Of a stretch of 64,000 nucleotides of DNA, positions 1 to 9,106 are shown in pieces. Origin of the DNA: Vibrio sp. RE88 (GTDB lineage Bacteria > Pseudomonadota > Gammaproteobacteria > Enterobacterales > Vibrionaceae); contig NZ_VTYQ01000003.1 of the NCBI RefSeq assembly GCF_013113835.1, positions 558,001-622,000 of the forward strand. Direction: 5' to 3'. Numbering within the stretch: position 1 is the stretch's first letter; each line of letters starts with the position of its first letter. Position numbers and translations under genes: made by a program. The notes under the pieces were generated by a model. It saw only the letters and a program-made list of their open reading frames with translations. It was not told where the DNA came from and ran no database searches.

Positions 1-197
1 GAACCAATCAATTCATCGTTCGTCAAATCAGCCAGTAAACGGTTGAAACTCATCCCCGTCTCAATCGTATAAATTTGTTCTTCTTGTAGCTTTAATGGCT
101 GAGTCACATACTCATCGACTTGTTTAGTGACATACATAAATCCTGCACCAGCAATCAGTAATACAAGTGCCAGAAAAAAGGTGATTTTCTTAATCAC
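1..197 (-). CDS. mltG: MltG endolytic murein transglycosylase, N-terminal part (cut by window edge)
   Basis: Only the first ~65 codons lie in the window. The reading frame begins with a GTG that overlaps the pabC stop (GTGA), with an AGGAG ribosome binding site about 10 bases upstream inside pabC. The peptide has a short cytoplasmic start, a single hydrophobic segment (about residues 5-22) and then a periplasmic stretch containing 'TGMSFNRLLADL', typical of the LysM-like region of YceG/MltG. MltG is an inner-membrane lytic transglycosylase that cleaves nascent glycan strands. The pabC-mltG order is the same as in E. coli. The identification rests on this order plus the N-terminus, since the catalytic part is outside the window. 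Confidence 0.85.
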   Translation of the reverse strand, partial: MIKKITFFLALVLLIAGAGFMYVTKQVDEYVTQPLKLQEEQIYTIETGMSFNRLLADLTNDELIG

Positions 198-997
198 GGG
201 TTAACTATCTCCTGAATTTTTTTTGTTATTGTTCCTATTGAAAAGGTCTGTGTGCCAATGCTTTTCACTGGAGCGACACCAAGGATCGAGTTTGAGATAA
301 AAACCTCTTCGGCATCACTTAGTTCTTCAAACGTATAGTGCCCGATAGACAATGTGCACCCACAGTTCGATAAACGTTCGGCAATAACGCGGCGCATAAC
401 ACCTGCAACACCCGCATTCGTCAGATCGGGGGTGTAGATGACACCCTGTTTTACCCAGTAAACATTCGCCATTGTTGTCTCAATCACATGGCCGTTCACA
501 TCTAATGCGATCCCATCAGGGAAGCCTTGTTGATCCATTTCCGCCTTGAGCAAAACTTGCTCAAGGCGATTATTGTGCTTATGACCTGCGAGTAAAGGAT
601 TCACCCCTAGCCTCTTATGACACACGCCTAAACAAATACCATCCGTTAGCCATTGTTCATAATGAGCCGGATAGTTAAAGGCGCTAATAGTAACATTTGG
701 TAAGGTCACTTGAGTAGGGCTATATCCACGCCCTCCCTCTCCTCGGCTAATATGTAATTTCAGCCCTGAATGAGTAGACTCTATACACGCTTTTTCTAAC
801 CAATCCTTAACCTCTCGCCAGTTTGGAGGAGTTATGTCGAGTAAGTTGAGGCAGGATTGCATCCGCTCTTGATGTTTATCCCAGTGTTGGATGTGACCTT
901 TGATAACCAGCATGGTGGTAAAACAGCCGTCACCATATTGAAATGAGCGATCAGAAAGGGAAATTGAGTCTGTGGTGTGTCCATTTACCAAATACAT
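194..997 (-). CDS. pabC: aminodeoxychorismate lyase
   Basis: PLP-dependent fold-type IV enzyme (267 aa) that converts 4-amino-4-deoxychorismate to p-aminobenzoate and pyruvate for folate synthesis. The motif 'GHKHNNRLEQ' carries the Lys that binds PLP, and 'ALDVNGHVIETTMANVYW' is the family's C-terminal cofactor-binding region. The start is put at the ATG at 997 (MYLVNG...), which matches E. coli PabC; an in-frame ATG 15 bases upstream adds residues not seen in the family. It follows fabF after a hairpin terminator and overlaps mltG by 4 bases, so the two are probably translationally coupled. Confidence 0.93.
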   Translation of the reverse strand: MYLVNGHTTDSISLSDRSFQYGDGCFTTMLVIKGHIQHWDKHQERMQSCLNLLDITPPNWREVKDWLEKACIESTHSGLKLHISRGEGGRGYSPTQVTLPNVTISAFNYPAHYEQWLTDGICLGVCHKRLGVNPLLAGHKHNNRLEQVLLKAEMDQQGFPDGIALDVNGHVIETTMANVYWVKQGVIYTPDLTNAGVAGVMRRVIAERLSNCGCTLSIGHYTFEELSDAEEVFISNSILGVAPVKSIGTQTFSIGTITKKIQEIVNP

Positions 998-1020
998 AAT
1001 TGATATCCACATAAAAGAAA

Positions 1021-1050
1021 ACGGCTTAATGCCAAAGCATTAAGCCGTTT
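1021..1050 (-). terminator. intrinsic terminator after fabF
   Basis: Perfect stem ACGGCTTAATG / CATTAAGCCGT followed on the minus strand by TTTTCTTTT. It sits between the fabF stop and pabC, so pabC-mltG are expressed by read-through or from their own promoter. Confidence 0.8.
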
Positions 1051-1074
1051 TATCACAAATTGGATTGTGACTCT

Positions 1075-2319
1075 TTAGATCTTTTTGAAAACCAAAGAAC
1101 CGTTAGTACCACCAAAACCAAACGAGTTACAGATAGCGTATTCTGAATCGATAGATTTCGCCGTATGTGGCACTAGGTCGATATCTTCAAGGCCTTCTTC
1201 ACGGTTGTCTAGGTTAATCGTAGGTGGAACCATTTGATCAACCAATGACATGATAGTCACGATCGCTTCAACAGAACCAGCAGCACCAAGGAGGTGACCC
1301 GTCATAGACTTAGTTGAAGACACTTTCACTTGCTTAGTGCCTTCTTCACCCAAAGCACGACGAATACCTTTCACTTCAGCCACATCACCAGCCGGAGTAG
1401 ACGTGCCATGCGCATTCACATAGCCGACTTGTGTACCCGTGATACCTGCATCACGCATTGCTGCTTCCATCGCCAACGCACCACCTGAGCCATCTTCGCT
1501 AGGTGAAGTCATATGGAAAGCATCTCCCGACATACCAAAGCCAACAAGCTCTGCGTAGATCTTAGCGCCACGTGCTTTCGCATGTTCATATTCTTCTAGA
1601 ACAATGATACCTGCACCATCACCAAGAACAAAACCATCACGATCTTTGTCCCATGGGCGAGACGCTTTTTGAGGCTCGTCATTACGAGTTGACAGCGCTT
1701 TAGCTGCACCAAAGCCAGCCATGCCCAGAGGAGTTGAAGCTTTTTCAGCACCACCGGCAACCATAGCTTCTGCATCACCGTAAGCAATCATACGAGCAGC
1801 ATGGCCGATGTTATGTAGACCCGTTGTACACGCCGTCGAAATCGCGATATTTGGACCACGAAGACCACGCATAATAGATAAGTTACCTGCAACCATGTTT
1901 ACGATGGTTGATGGTACGAAGAAAGGGCTGACTTTGCGTGGGCCTTTTTCAACAAGCGCAGTATGACCCGCTTCAATAAGGTCTAGGCCACCAATACCTG
2001 AACCAATAGCGACACCAACGCGTGCTGCGTTTTCTTCATTAATTTGTAAGCCAGAGTCGTCTAGGGCTTGAATACCGGCGGCAATGCCGTACTGGATGAA
2101 CAAGTCCATCTTACGTGCATCTTTTTTAGACATGTACTCTGTGCAGTCGAAATCTTTTACTAGGCCTGCAAAACGAGTTGAGAAGTTTTCAGTATCAAAG
2201 TGCTCGATATCAACGATACCACTTTGACCAGCTAGCAGGGCCTTCCAGGATGATTCTACATTGTTGCCTACCGGTGACAACATACCCATGCCAGTGACAA
2301 CAACACGACGCTTGGACAC
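1075..2319 (-). CDS. fabF: beta-ketoacyl-ACP synthase II (KAS II)
   Basis: Elongating condensing enzyme of type II fatty acid synthesis: condenses acyl-ACP with malonyl-ACP, and is needed for thermal control of cis-vaccenate. It is 414 aa, the usual length. The catalytic Cys is at residue 164 in 'STACTTG'; the two catalytic histidines lie in '[11 protein letters not shown]' and '[10 protein letters not shown]'; the thiolase-like C-terminal '[13 protein letters not shown]' is intact. It lies downstream of acpP, its substrate carrier, with a hairpin between them, as in E. coli. Confidence 0.97.
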   Translation of the reverse strand: MSKRRVVVTGMGMLSPVGNNVESSWKALLAGQSGIVDIEHFDTENFSTRFAGLVKDFDCTEYMSKKDARKMDLFIQYGIAAGIQALDDSGLQINEENAARVGVAIGSGIGGLDLIEAGHTALVEKGPRKVSPFFVPSTIVNMVAGNLSIMRGLRGPNIAISTACTTGLHNIGHAARMIAYGDAEAMVAGGAEKASTPLGMAGFGAAKALSTRNDEPQKASRPWDKDRDGFVLGDGAGIIVLEEYEHAKARGAKIYAELVGFGMSGDAFHMTSPSEDGSGGALAMEAAMRDAGITGTQVGYVNAHGTSTPAGDVAEVKGIRRALGEEGTKQVKVSSTKSMTGHLLGAAGSVEAIVTIMSLVDQMVPPTINLDNREEGLEDIDLVPHTAKSIDSEYAICNSFGFGGTNGSLVFKKI

Positions 2320-2381
2320 GATTTTATTCTCCGGGATTGAAATGATTCTATGAGAGGTATAGAAGGGTTAAAAAGAACACA

Positions 2382-2401
2382 GGCGGCCAGAAGGCCGCCT
2401 G
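2382..2401 (-). terminator. hairpin between acpP and fabF
   Basis: Stem AGGCGGCC / GGCCGCCT with a 4-base loop, followed on the minus strand by GTGTTCTTTTT. A GC-rich stem with an imperfect T tract, so probably a leaky terminator that lets acpP be made in excess over fabF. Confidence 0.65.
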
Positions 2402-2410
2402 GGAGAGATA

Positions 2411-2644
2411 TTACTGAGCGCTGTTCACGTAGTCGATAGCAGCTTGAACAGTAGTGATCTTCTCAGCTTCTTCGTCTGGAATCTCAGTGTCGAATTCTTC
2501 TTCTAGAGCCATTACTAGTTCAACAGTGTCTAGAGAATCAGCACCTAGATCGTCAACGAAAGAAGCTTCGTTTTTAACTTCTGCTTCGTCCACACCTAGC
2601 TGTTCAACAATGATTTTCTTTACGCGTTCTTCGATGTTGCTCAT
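2411..2644 (-). CDS. acpP: acyl carrier protein
   Basis: 77-residue acidic carrier that holds growing acyl chains on a 4'-phosphopantetheine arm. The arm attaches to the Ser in '[12 protein letters not shown]' (residue 37 counting Met). The start at 2644 ([10 protein letters not shown]) matches the highly conserved AcpP N-terminus and has an AAAGGAAAAGAAA-type ribosome binding site; an upstream in-frame ATG at 2716 lies in the promoter and is rejected. It has its own promoter in the 235-bp gap after fabG. Confidence 0.98.
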
Positions 2645-2688
2645 TTTTTCTTTTCCTTTACAGATTTCGCTCAATGCGATGATTCCGT

Positions 2689-2716
2689 AGTTTATTCGAA
2701 CTATTGAAAGTTGCAA
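2689..2716 (-). promoter_or_regulatory. predicted acpP promoter
   Basis: On the minus strand, TTGCAA (2711-2716), a 16-bp spacer and TAAACT (2689-2694), giving a leader of about 40 nt. Prediction by eye only. The sequence TTGCTGGTCAAACCACAA at 2725-2742, centred near -51, contains the FadR half-site CTGGTC. Confidence 0.45.
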
Positions 2717-2879
2717 GGGGGTCCTTGCTGGTCAAACCACAATTTTCGCGATTTTAACCGAAATTCAATACATTTTTGACTTATATCATGCACAAATGTT
2801 GCGCATATCAATGCCAGTTATCACAAACTATAGGCTATTTTTGTGACAGCAAATAGCCCGTTTTGTTCAAACTTAGGCA

Positions 2880-3614
2880 TTAAACCATATACATGCCACC
2901 ATTAACATGCAGAGTTTCACCAGTAATGTAAGCAGCTTCTGGAGAAGCTAAGAACGCTACTGCTGATGCAATTTCGCGAGGATCACCTAGACGGCCAGCA
3001 GGAACGTTCGCTAACGTTGTTGCACGTTGCTCGTCATTTAGCGCCTTAGTCATGTCAGTTTCGATAAATCCTGGTGCAACTGTGTTAACAGTCACGCCAC
3101 GAGAAGCCACTTCGCGTGCCATAGATTTAGTGAAACCAATCACACCTGCTTTTGCTGCTGCGTAGTTAGTTTGACCTGCATTACCCATAGTACCAACAAC
3201 AGAACCAACGTTGATGATACGGCCTGCACGCTTCTTCATCATGCCACGAAGTACAGCTTTAGACATGCGGTAGATTGGTGTCAGGTTAGTGTTGATAATG
3301 TCATTCCACTCATCATCTTTCATACGCATAAGTAAGTTATCACGCGTAATACCTGCATTGTTTACCAGAATGTCGATTGCACCAAACTCATCGTTAATGT
3401 TTTTCAGAGTTGCTTCAATTGATTCGATATCTGTCACGTTTAGTGCCAGACCTTTACCATTTTCACCAAGGTATTCACTGATTGCAGCGGCACCATTTTC
3501 TGAAGTCGCAGTGCCGATAACCGTCGCACCACGTTCAACAAGAATTTCAGCGATAGCACGACCAATACCACGGCTTGCGCCAGTGACCAGTGCAATCTTG
3601 CCTTCTAGGTTCAT
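2880..3614 (-). CDS. fabG: 3-oxoacyl-ACP reductase
   Basis: NADPH-dependent short-chain dehydrogenase that reduces 3-oxoacyl-ACP to 3-hydroxyacyl-ACP. Rossmann motif 'TGASRGIGRA' at residues 11-20, 'NNAGITRDN', and the catalytic Ser-Tyr-Lys set in 'GSVVGTMGNAGQTNYAAAKAG'. Length 244 aa, equal to E. coli and Vibrio harveyi FabG when started at the second of two adjacent ATGs. The first ATG (3617) is better spaced from the AAGGA ribosome binding site, so one extra Met is possible. It lies in the fabH-fabD-fabG run, 20-odd bases after fabD. Confidence 0.97.
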   Translation of the reverse strand: MNLEGKIALVTGASRGIGRAIAEILVERGATVIGTATSENGAAAISEYLGENGKGLALNVTDIESIEATLKNINDEFGAIDILVNNAGITRDNLLMRMKDDEWNDIINTNLTPIYRMSKAVLRGMMKKRAGRIINVGSVVGTMGNAGQTNYAAAKAGVIGFTKSMAREVASRGVTVNTVAPGFIETDMTKALNDEQRATTLANVPAGRLGDPREIASAVAFLASPEAAYITGETLHVNGGMYMV

Positions 3615-3637
3615 CATGATTGTTATTCCTTAAAAGT

Positions 3638-4561
3638 TTACTTAGCGGCTTCTAGAGATGCAGCATCGTTTACTGCAGCGCCACTTAGTGTCTTCACGAT
3701 ACGTTTTGTCAGACCCGTAAGAACTTTACCTGGGCCTAATTCAAGTAGCTTTTCTACACCTTGCTCGCTCATCAGCTGTACGCTTTCCGTCCAGCGGACT
3801 GGGCTGTATAGCTGACGCACAAGTGCATTTTTAATTTTCGCTGGGTCAGTTTCAGCCACAACATCAACGTTGTTGATCACTGGCAATTGAGGAGTATTAA
3901 ATTCAATCTCTTCTAGAGCGACAGCCAGTTTATCGGCTGCTGGCTTCATCAAAGCGCAGTGAGAAGGTACTGAAACAGGCAGTGGCAGAGCTCGCTTAGC
4001 GCCCGCTTCTTTACACAAGGCACCTGCGCGTTCAACGGCATCTTTACTACCTGCAATCACAACCTGACCTGGTGAGTTGTAGTTTACTGGAGATACCACT
4101 TCACCTTGAGCCGCTTCTTCACACGCTTTAGCAATAGATTCATCATCTAGACCGATGATCGCAAACATAGCACCAGTGCCTGCTGGTACGGCTTCTTGCA
4201 TCAGTTGACCACGTAGCTCAACCAGCTTGATTGCTTCTTTAAAGTCGATCACACCAGCACATACTAATGCCGAATATTCACCTAGGCTGTGACCCGCTAG
4301 GTTTGCTGGCTGCGCTAGACCAAGCTCTTGCCAAACACGCCAGATAGCAACCGAAGATGCTAGCAGTGCTGGCTGAGTACGGAAAGTTTGGTTGAGATCT
4401 TCAGCTGGGCCATTTTGAACCAACGCCCATAGGTCGTAACCTAACGCCTCAGATGCTTCCGAAAAAGTGTTTTTTACTACTTCATACTGTTCGCCAAGTT
4501 CAGCAAGCATACCGACTGCTTGTGAGCCCTGACCTGGAAATACGATAGCAAAATTGCTCAT
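3638..4561 (-). CDS. fabD: malonyl-CoA:ACP transacylase
   Basis: Transfers malonyl from CoA to ACP to supply extender units. 307 aa. The nucleophile is Ser92 in 'GHSLGEYSA', with the 'QGSQ' oxyanion segment at residues 11-14 and the second catalytic residue His in 'VPSHCALM'. ATG start preceded by AAAGGAAAAGAAA. It is separated from fabH by a stable hairpin at 4590-4621, so this may be an expression control point inside the operon. Confidence 0.97.
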   Translation of the reverse strand: MSNFAIVFPGQGSQAVGMLAELGEQYEVVKNTFSEASEALGYDLWALVQNGPAEDLNQTFRTQPALLASSVAIWRVWQELGLAQPANLAGHSLGEYSALVCAGVIDFKEAIKLVELRGQLMQEAVPAGTGAMFAIIGLDDESIAKACEEAAQGEVVSPVNYNSPGQVVIAGSKDAVERAGALCKEAGAKRALPLPVSVPSHCALMKPAADKLAVALEEIEFNTPQLPVINNVDVVAETDPAKIKNALVRQLYSPVRWTESVQLMSEQGVEKLLELGPGKVLTGLTKRIVKTLSGAAVNDAASLEAAK

Positions 4562-4589
4562 TTTCTTTTCCTTTAAAACAAAGTAAGAA

Positions 4590-4621
4590 AGATTAAGATG
4601 CCTAAAAAGGCACCTTAATCT
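4590..4621 (-). terminator. hairpin in the fabH-fabD gap
   Basis: On the minus strand a 13-bp stem (one G-U pair) AGATTAAGGTGCC / GGCATCTTAATCT with a U-rich loop, followed by TTCTTACTTTG. The U tract is poor, so it is more likely an attenuator, mRNA stabiliser or processing site than a full stop. Confidence 0.5.
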
Positions 4622-4638
4622 TTTAAATTTGGTTGGGA

Positions 4639-5589
4639 TTAAAACTTAACCAGTGCTGAGCCCCAGGTAAAGCCGCCACCAAATGCTTCTAGTAGAAGCG
4701 TCTGACCGCGTTTAATTCGTCCGTCACGAACAGCCTCATCAAGTGCCGTAGGTACAGTAGCGGCAGACGTATTGCCGTGCCTGTCTAGTGTGATGACAAC
4801 TTGATCAAGCGACATAGATAGTTTCTTTGCCGTGGCAGAAATAATGCGATAGTTCGCTTGGTGAGGCACTAGCCAGTCTAGTTCAGACTTATGCATATCG
4901 TTGGCAGCCAGCGTATCTTTAACGAGTTTTGATAGCTGCGTCACAGCAACTTTAAAGACTTCGTTACCCGCCATGTGTAGCCACTTGTCAGCATCTTTGC
5001 CACGCTCAGGAACTTCAAGGCTTAGCAACTCACCAAAACGGCCATCCGAGTAGATATGCGTTGAAAGAATCCCAGGCTCTTCACTTGCACCAACAACAAC
5101 AGCGCCTGCACCATCACCAAACAGAATAATGGTTGAACGATCGGTTGGATCACAGGTTTTAGACAGAGTATCGGAACCAATCACCAGCACATTTTTACAC
5201 ATGCCTGTTTTAATATGTTGGTCAGCGACCGAAAGCGCATAGACAAAGCCTGAACATGCAGCAGCAATATCAAATGCGGGGCAACCTTTAATGTCCAGCT
5301 TAGCTTGAACTTGGCAAGCAGAAGAAGGGAAAGTGTGGCTACTACTGGTGGTCGCTACGATGATCAGGTCAATATCATTCTTATCGATGCCTGCCATTTC
5401 AATCGCGTTTTGAGCCGCGATATATCCCATGTCGGCGACGGTTTCATTCTCGGCTGCGATACGACGCTCTTTAATACCTGTGCGAGTGACAATCCACTCA
5501 TCACTTGTATCTACCATTTTCTCCAAGTCTGCGTTTGAACGCACCTGAGATGGCAGGTAGCTGCCAGTACCTAAAATTTTGCTATACAT
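4639..5589 (-). CDS. fabH: beta-ketoacyl-ACP synthase III (KAS III)
   Basis: Initiates fatty acid synthesis by condensing acetyl-CoA with malonyl-ACP. 316 aa. Catalytic triad visible: Cys112 in '[10 protein letters not shown]', His in 'VPHQANYRI', Asn in 'RHGNTSAA'. ATG start 5 bases after the plsX stop, so it is co-transcribed with plsX. No fusion or truncation. Confidence 0.97.
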   Translation of the reverse strand: MYSKILGTGSYLPSQVRSNADLEKMVDTSDEWIVTRTGIKERRIAAENETVADMGYIAAQNAIEMAGIDKNDIDLIIVATTSSSHTFPSSACQVQAKLDIKGCPAFDIAAACSGFVYALSVADQHIKTGMCKNVLVIGSDTLSKTCDPTDRSTIILFGDGAGAVVVGASEEPGILSTHIYSDGRFGELLSLEVPERGKDADKWLHMAGNEVFKVAVTQLSKLVKDTLAANDMHKSELDWLVPHQANYRIISATAKKLSMSLDQVVITLDRHGNTSAATVPTALDEAVRDGRIKRGQTLLLEAFGGGFTWGSALVKF

Positions 5590-5594
5590 GAAGA

Positions 5595-6620
5595 CTAATA
5601 ATGCCTCTCGAGTAAAACCGCTTCCAAACGATCGCTAATACGGCTTGGTACTTGTCGTTTGACCTCGTGTAACGCTTCACCAATGGCGTTGATGACCGCG
5701 TCTACATCAGCACTTCCGTGGCTTTTTATGACAATGCCGCGCAATCCTAGCAAACTTGCGCCGTTATACTGGTCGGGGTTCAATGTTTTTAGTTCATTAA
5801 ATAACCCAGAAAATAATTTTCTTGCAATCCAACCCTTTATAGATGAGGCCATCATGCTCGATTTCAACTTATCGATAAATAGCTGGGCTGTACCTTCACA
5901 TGCTTTGAGGCAAACATTACCAACAAAGCCGTCACATACCACCACATCCGCGGCATCGTGGAGTAACTGATTACCTTCAATATAGCCGACAAAATTCACG
6001 GACTGCGTCTGAGATAACATTTCAGCACAGCGTTTGACGAGATCGTTGCCTTTGATTTCTTCAGCACCGATATTAAGAATCGCAATACGTGGAGGTCGGT
6101 CTAAGTATTGTTCAGTTAACGCACTTCCCATCACAGCAAATTGGAACAATGAATCAGCATCACTGGACACATTCGCGCCCAGATCAAGCATCCAAGTTCT
6201 TCCACCGGAGGCGGTAGGTAAGGCAGAGATTAACGCTGGACGTTCAATTCCTGGTAACAATTTCAATCGAAAACGTGACAAAGCCATGAGTGCACCGGTG
6301 TTTCCACCGCTGACACAGGCATCTGCAGTGCCTTGAGCGACAGCATCAATCGCCATCCCCATGGAGGTTCCATTACTGTTTCGAAGTGCGAGAGAAGGTT
6401 TTTCTGAGTTTGAGATCACTCGGTCACTGTGCTGAATACTCAGGCGAGCATCAGGCTGATAACCAAGAGACGATAATTGAGTTGTGATCGCGGTCTGATC
6501 ACCTGTGAGGATCACTTTCAGCTCTGGGAAATGCGACAGTGCCTGCACGGCGGCAGGCACTGTGACGCGAGGACCGAAATCCCCGCCCATTGCATCAAGT
6601 GCAACGGTTATATTAGGCAA
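5595..6620 (-). CDS. plsX: phosphate acyltransferase
   Basis: Makes acyl-phosphate from acyl-ACP, the acyl donor for PlsY in phosphatidic acid synthesis. 341 aa; begins '[11 protein letters not shown]' and contains '[10 protein letters not shown]', both characteristic. The best start is a TTG at 6620: the family N-terminus begins there, AAGG lies upstream at proper distance, and there is no usable ATG before the rpmF stop. Nine bases separate it from rpmF. A rare start codon here would keep PlsX output low relative to L32. Confidence 0.95.
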   Translation of the reverse strand: MPNITVALDAMGGDFGPRVTVPAAVQALSHFPELKVILTGDQTAITTQLSSLGYQPDARLSIQHSDRVISNSEKPSLALRNSNGTSMGMAIDAVAQGTADACVSGGNTGALMALSRFRLKLLPGIERPALISALPTASGGRTWMLDLGANVSSDADSLFQFAVMGSALTEQYLDRPPRIAILNIGAEEIKGNDLVKRCAEMLSQTQSVNFVGYIEGNQLLHDAADVVVCDGFVGNVCLKACEGTAQLFIDKLKSSMMASSIKGWIARKLFSGLFNELKTLNPDQYNGASLLGLRGIVIKSHGSADVDAVINAIGEALHEVKRQVPSRISDRLEAVLLERHY

Positions 6621-6629
6621 CGGTCAACC

Positions 6630-6800
6630 TTACTTGTTGATAACCTTTTTACCACGGTAGTAACCTTCAGCAGTTACGTTGTGGCGCAGGTGAGTTTCAC
6701 CTGAAGTTGCGTCTACAGATAGTGCAGCTGTAGATAGGGCATCGTGTGAACGACGCATGCCACGCTTTGAACGTGATTTCTTGCTCTTTTGTACGGCCAT
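6630..6800 (-). CDS. rpmF: 50S ribosomal protein L32
   Basis: 56-residue basic ribosomal protein: N-terminus '[20 protein letters not shown]', then '[21 protein letters not shown]'. It carries no CxxC zinc pair, as in E. coli L32. It lies between yceD and plsX, the standard order in gammaproteobacteria, which ties ribosome supply to lipid synthesis. Confidence 0.97.
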   Translation of the reverse strand: MAVQKSKKSRSKRGMRRSHDALSTAALSVDATSGETHLRHNVTAEGYYRGKKVINK

Positions 6801-6831
6801 TGACCCTACTCCTATGTTAATTCTTAAAGAA

Positions 6832-7356
6832 TTACTTCTTCAAGTTTTTTAAAACATCGAATGGATTCGGCTTTTCTTCCACAATTTCTTCTGGAATTTC
6901 ACCAAATACCAAATTGTCTGATTTAACGCTGCAATCCGCTTCTTCGTGTTTTGCAATTTGAGGCAAGTTTAGAATGAACTCGTCTTCAACTAACTGTATC
7001 AGGTCAATTTCACCGTACTCGTTCAGATCTACCAAATCGTACTCTTCCGGTGCTTCCTCTTCAGTCTTTTCACCTTTGTAAGGTGTATAAGTGAATTGGA
7101 CATCGCACTCATGTGCGAAAACCTCATTACAGCGTTGACACTCTAAATCAACTTCGATGTTAGCTTTACCAGAGATAACAACGAGTCGCTGTTCATCTAA
7201 CTCAAATGACAATGACACTTGAGCGTCGCGTTTAACGCCTTCAACTGATTCGAACAAACGCTTAAAAAGACTAACCTGAATGATACCATCATAGTCAAGT
7301 CGCTTCTGAGCAGCGCGTGCCGGATCAACCGTTCGCGGTATTTTTACCTTTTGCAT
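6832..7356 (-). CDS. yceD: YceD, DUF177 23S rRNA accumulation protein
   Basis: 174 aa, family DUF177; in E. coli and plants linked to 23S rRNA accumulation, with unclear biochemistry. Starts '[22 protein letters not shown]', nearly the same as E. coli. A Cys cluster '[13 protein letters not shown]' lies in the middle and a second acidic half follows. First gene of the operon. A strong sigma70-type promoter sits so close to the ATG that the mRNA would have almost no 5' leader, and there is no Shine-Dalgarno sequence. Confidence 0.93.
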   Translation of the reverse strand: MQKVKIPRTVDPARAAQKRLDYDGIIQVSLFKRLFESVEGVKRDAQVSLSFELDEQRLVVISGKANIEVDLECQRCNEVFAHECDVQFTYTPYKGEKTEEEAPEEYDLVDLNEYGEIDLIQLVEDEFILNLPQIAKHEEADCSVKSDNLVFGEIPEEIVEEKPNPFDVLKNLKK

Positions 7357-7365
7357 AGGGCGCGA

Positions 7366-7394
7366 ATTCTATCTTCCAATTCGTTTTGAGTCAA
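7366..7394 (-). promoter_or_regulatory. promoter of the yceD-rpmF-plsX-fab operon
   Basis: On the minus strand TTGACT (7389-7394), a 17-bp spacer and TAGAAT (7366-7371), followed by the GC-rich discriminator TCGCGCCC. The expected start site is 0-3 bases before the yceD ATG. A GC-rich discriminator is the usual mark of negative control by ppGpp/DksA. Confidence 0.7.
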
Positions 7395-7504
7395 AGAAAA
7401 AGGATAAAAAGTTGCAGTTTTTTTCCTTCTTATCAGAAGAGCTAGGATTACCATCATAATATCTATTAAGCTATCGCTAACTCCCTGAAAGATTGTACTG
7501 GAAA

Positions 7505-8086
7505 ATGCCGCAATACCAACTTGTTTTAGCATCGACTTCATCGTTTAGAAAACAACTGCTCAATAAACTATCGGTCCCTTTTGAAACCGCCTCACCTGAC
7601 TGTGACGAAACACCTTTTTCTGACGAGCGACCTGAGGATCTAGTGCAACGTCTTGCGAAGAAAAAAGCAGAATCATGCCATACCAATCAGCCTAGCCTTG
7701 TCATCGGCAGCGACCAAGTCTGTGTGATTGATGGAAAAATTATTGGCAAACCGCTGAATCGAGAAAACGCTATCCAACAATTAAGCCGCCAAAGCGGCAA
7801 GGCCATCCAGTTTTATACTGGGCTTGCGCTTCACAATACCGAAACGAACATCACAGATGTCAAACTGGATACGTTCACTGTTCATTTCCGTCAGCTAACC
7901 CAACAACAGATCAGTCGCTATGTAGAGAAAGAAGAGCCATATTACTGCGCTGGCAGTTTTAAAAGTGAGGGGCTGGGTATCGCACTATTTGAAAAGTTGG
8001 ATGGGAAAGATCCCAATACTTTGGTTGGGCTACCACTAATTGACTTGATTGATATGCTTGAAACACAAGGTTTCTCAATCTTGTAA
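7505..8086 (+). CDS. yceF: Maf-family nucleotide pyrophosphatase (YceF subgroup)
   Basis: 193 aa. The N-terminal 'LVLASTSSFRKQLLNKL' is the Maf signature (SxxR), with 'DETPF' and 'IGSDQVC' as further substrate-pocket motifs. The E. coli YceF subgroup hydrolyses m7GTP, and this assignment follows from similarity and from the yceD-yceF divergent arrangement seen in E. coli. The ATG at 7505 is chosen over one 12 bases upstream because it matches the family N-terminus. Confidence 0.92.
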   Translation: MPQYQLVLASTSSFRKQLLNKLSVPFETASPDCDETPFSDERPEDLVQRLAKKKAESCHTNQPSLVIGSDQVCVIDGKIIGKPLNRENAIQQLSRQSGKAIQFYTGLALHNTETNITDVKLDTFTVHFRQLTQQQISRYVEKEEPYYCAGSFKSEGLGIALFEKLDGKDPNTLVGLPLIDLIDMLETQGFSIL

Positions 8087-8096
8087 AGGCGGAATA

Positions 8097-8136
8097 ACTA
8101 GAGTTGGCCTTCTTAGTCGAAGCAAACAACTCTAGT
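8097..8136. repeat. perfect 10-bp inverted repeat between yceF and rluC
   Basis: ACTAGAGTTG at 8097-8106 and CAACTCTAGT at 8127-8136, with an inner CTTC/GAAG pairing in the loop. It lies between convergent genes and lacks a T tract on either side, so it is not a standard intrinsic terminator. It may protect the two 3' ends. Confidence 0.45.
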
Positions 8137-8161
8137 CTTCGAGTGATAGAGCTCACTGCTC

Positions 8162-9106
8162 TTACAGCTTACGTAAACCCGCTAGTGCCTTCTCCAACTT
8201 TGCTTCCATTGGCGCACTCACTTCCATCCACTCGTCATTGGATGGATGTTTAAATTTAATATTAGCGGCATGAAGAAACAGTCGGTCTAACCCAACTTTT
8301 CCTGTGTAAGCATCAAAACGTCGATCACCATAACGGTCGTCCCACGCAATTGGATGACCAGTATACTGAGTATGGACACGAATTTGATGCGTACGCCCCG
8401 TTATTGGGCTCGCCTGAATCAAAGTAGCCTCAGCAAACTTTTCAATAATCTTAAAACGGGTCTCTGAAGGCTTACCCTGTGGATTGACGCGAACGATACT
8501 ATTTACTTCATTTTTCAATAGTGGTGCGTTTACGACCTTGCAACTACTCTTCCACTGCCCCATCACCAATGCGAAATAGTATTTCTGCACAGTTTTCTCA
8601 CGAAACTGAGCTTGAAGATGACGCAGCGCGGAGCGCTTTTTCGCAACCAAAAGAATTCCCGAAGTATCACGATCGATACGATGCACTAGCTCTAGAAAAC
8701 GAGCTTGCGGCCTCAGTGCTCGTAAAGCTTCAATAGCACCAAATTTAAGCCCGCTTCCTCCGTGAACTGCCGTGCCCGAAGGTTTATTGAGGATAAGCAT
8801 ATGTTCATCTTCATGGATGATCATATGTTCCAGTTCAGCAACTTTATTCAGCTTGGTGCTCGGGGCAATTTCGTCTTGCTTCTCTTCAATCGTTACGGGA
8901 GGAATTCTGACCAAATCCCCCGCTTTCAATTTATATTCGGCTTTGATTCGTTTTTTGTTTACGCGTACTTCTCCCTTGCGCAAGATCCGGTAAACCATGC
9001 TTTTAGGGATGCTTTTCAGTTGGTTGCGTAAGAAGTTATCGATACGCTGGCCAGCCATGTCTTCGTCGATGTCGACAAACTGGACTTTTGTTCTAATTTC
9101 GCTCAT
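8162..9106 (-). CDS. rluC: 23S rRNA pseudouridine(955/2504/2580) synthase
   Basis: 314 aa. N-terminal S4 RNA-binding domain (about 18-75) and RluA-type catalytic domain with the invariant Asp145 in 'VHRIDRDTSG'. Conserved 'GRTHQIRVH' near residue 235. RluC modifies three uridines in 23S rRNA helices 35-93. Divergent from rne, as in E. coli. RluC and RluD share motifs; the placement beside rne supports RluC. Confidence 0.94.
   Translation of the reverse strand: MSEIRTKVQFVDIDEDMAGQRIDNFLRNQLKSIPKSMVYRILRKGEVRVNKKRIKAEYKLKAGDLVRIPPVTIEEKQDEIAPSTKLNKVAELEHMIIHEDEHMLILNKPSGTAVHGGSGLKFGAIEALRALRPQARFLELVHRIDRDTSGILLVAKKRSALRHLQAQFREKTVQKYYFALVMGQWKSSCKVVNAPLLKNEVNSIVRVNPQGKPSETRFKIIEKFAEATLIQASPITGRTHQIRVHTQYTGHPIAWDDRYGDRRFDAYTGKVGLDRLFLHAANIKFKHPSNDEWMEVSAPMEAKLEKALAGLRKL

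Noticed and set aside
1596..1787. 63-residue minus-strand frame inside fabF
   Set aside because: It overlaps the catalytic part of fabF in another frame and has no independent support.
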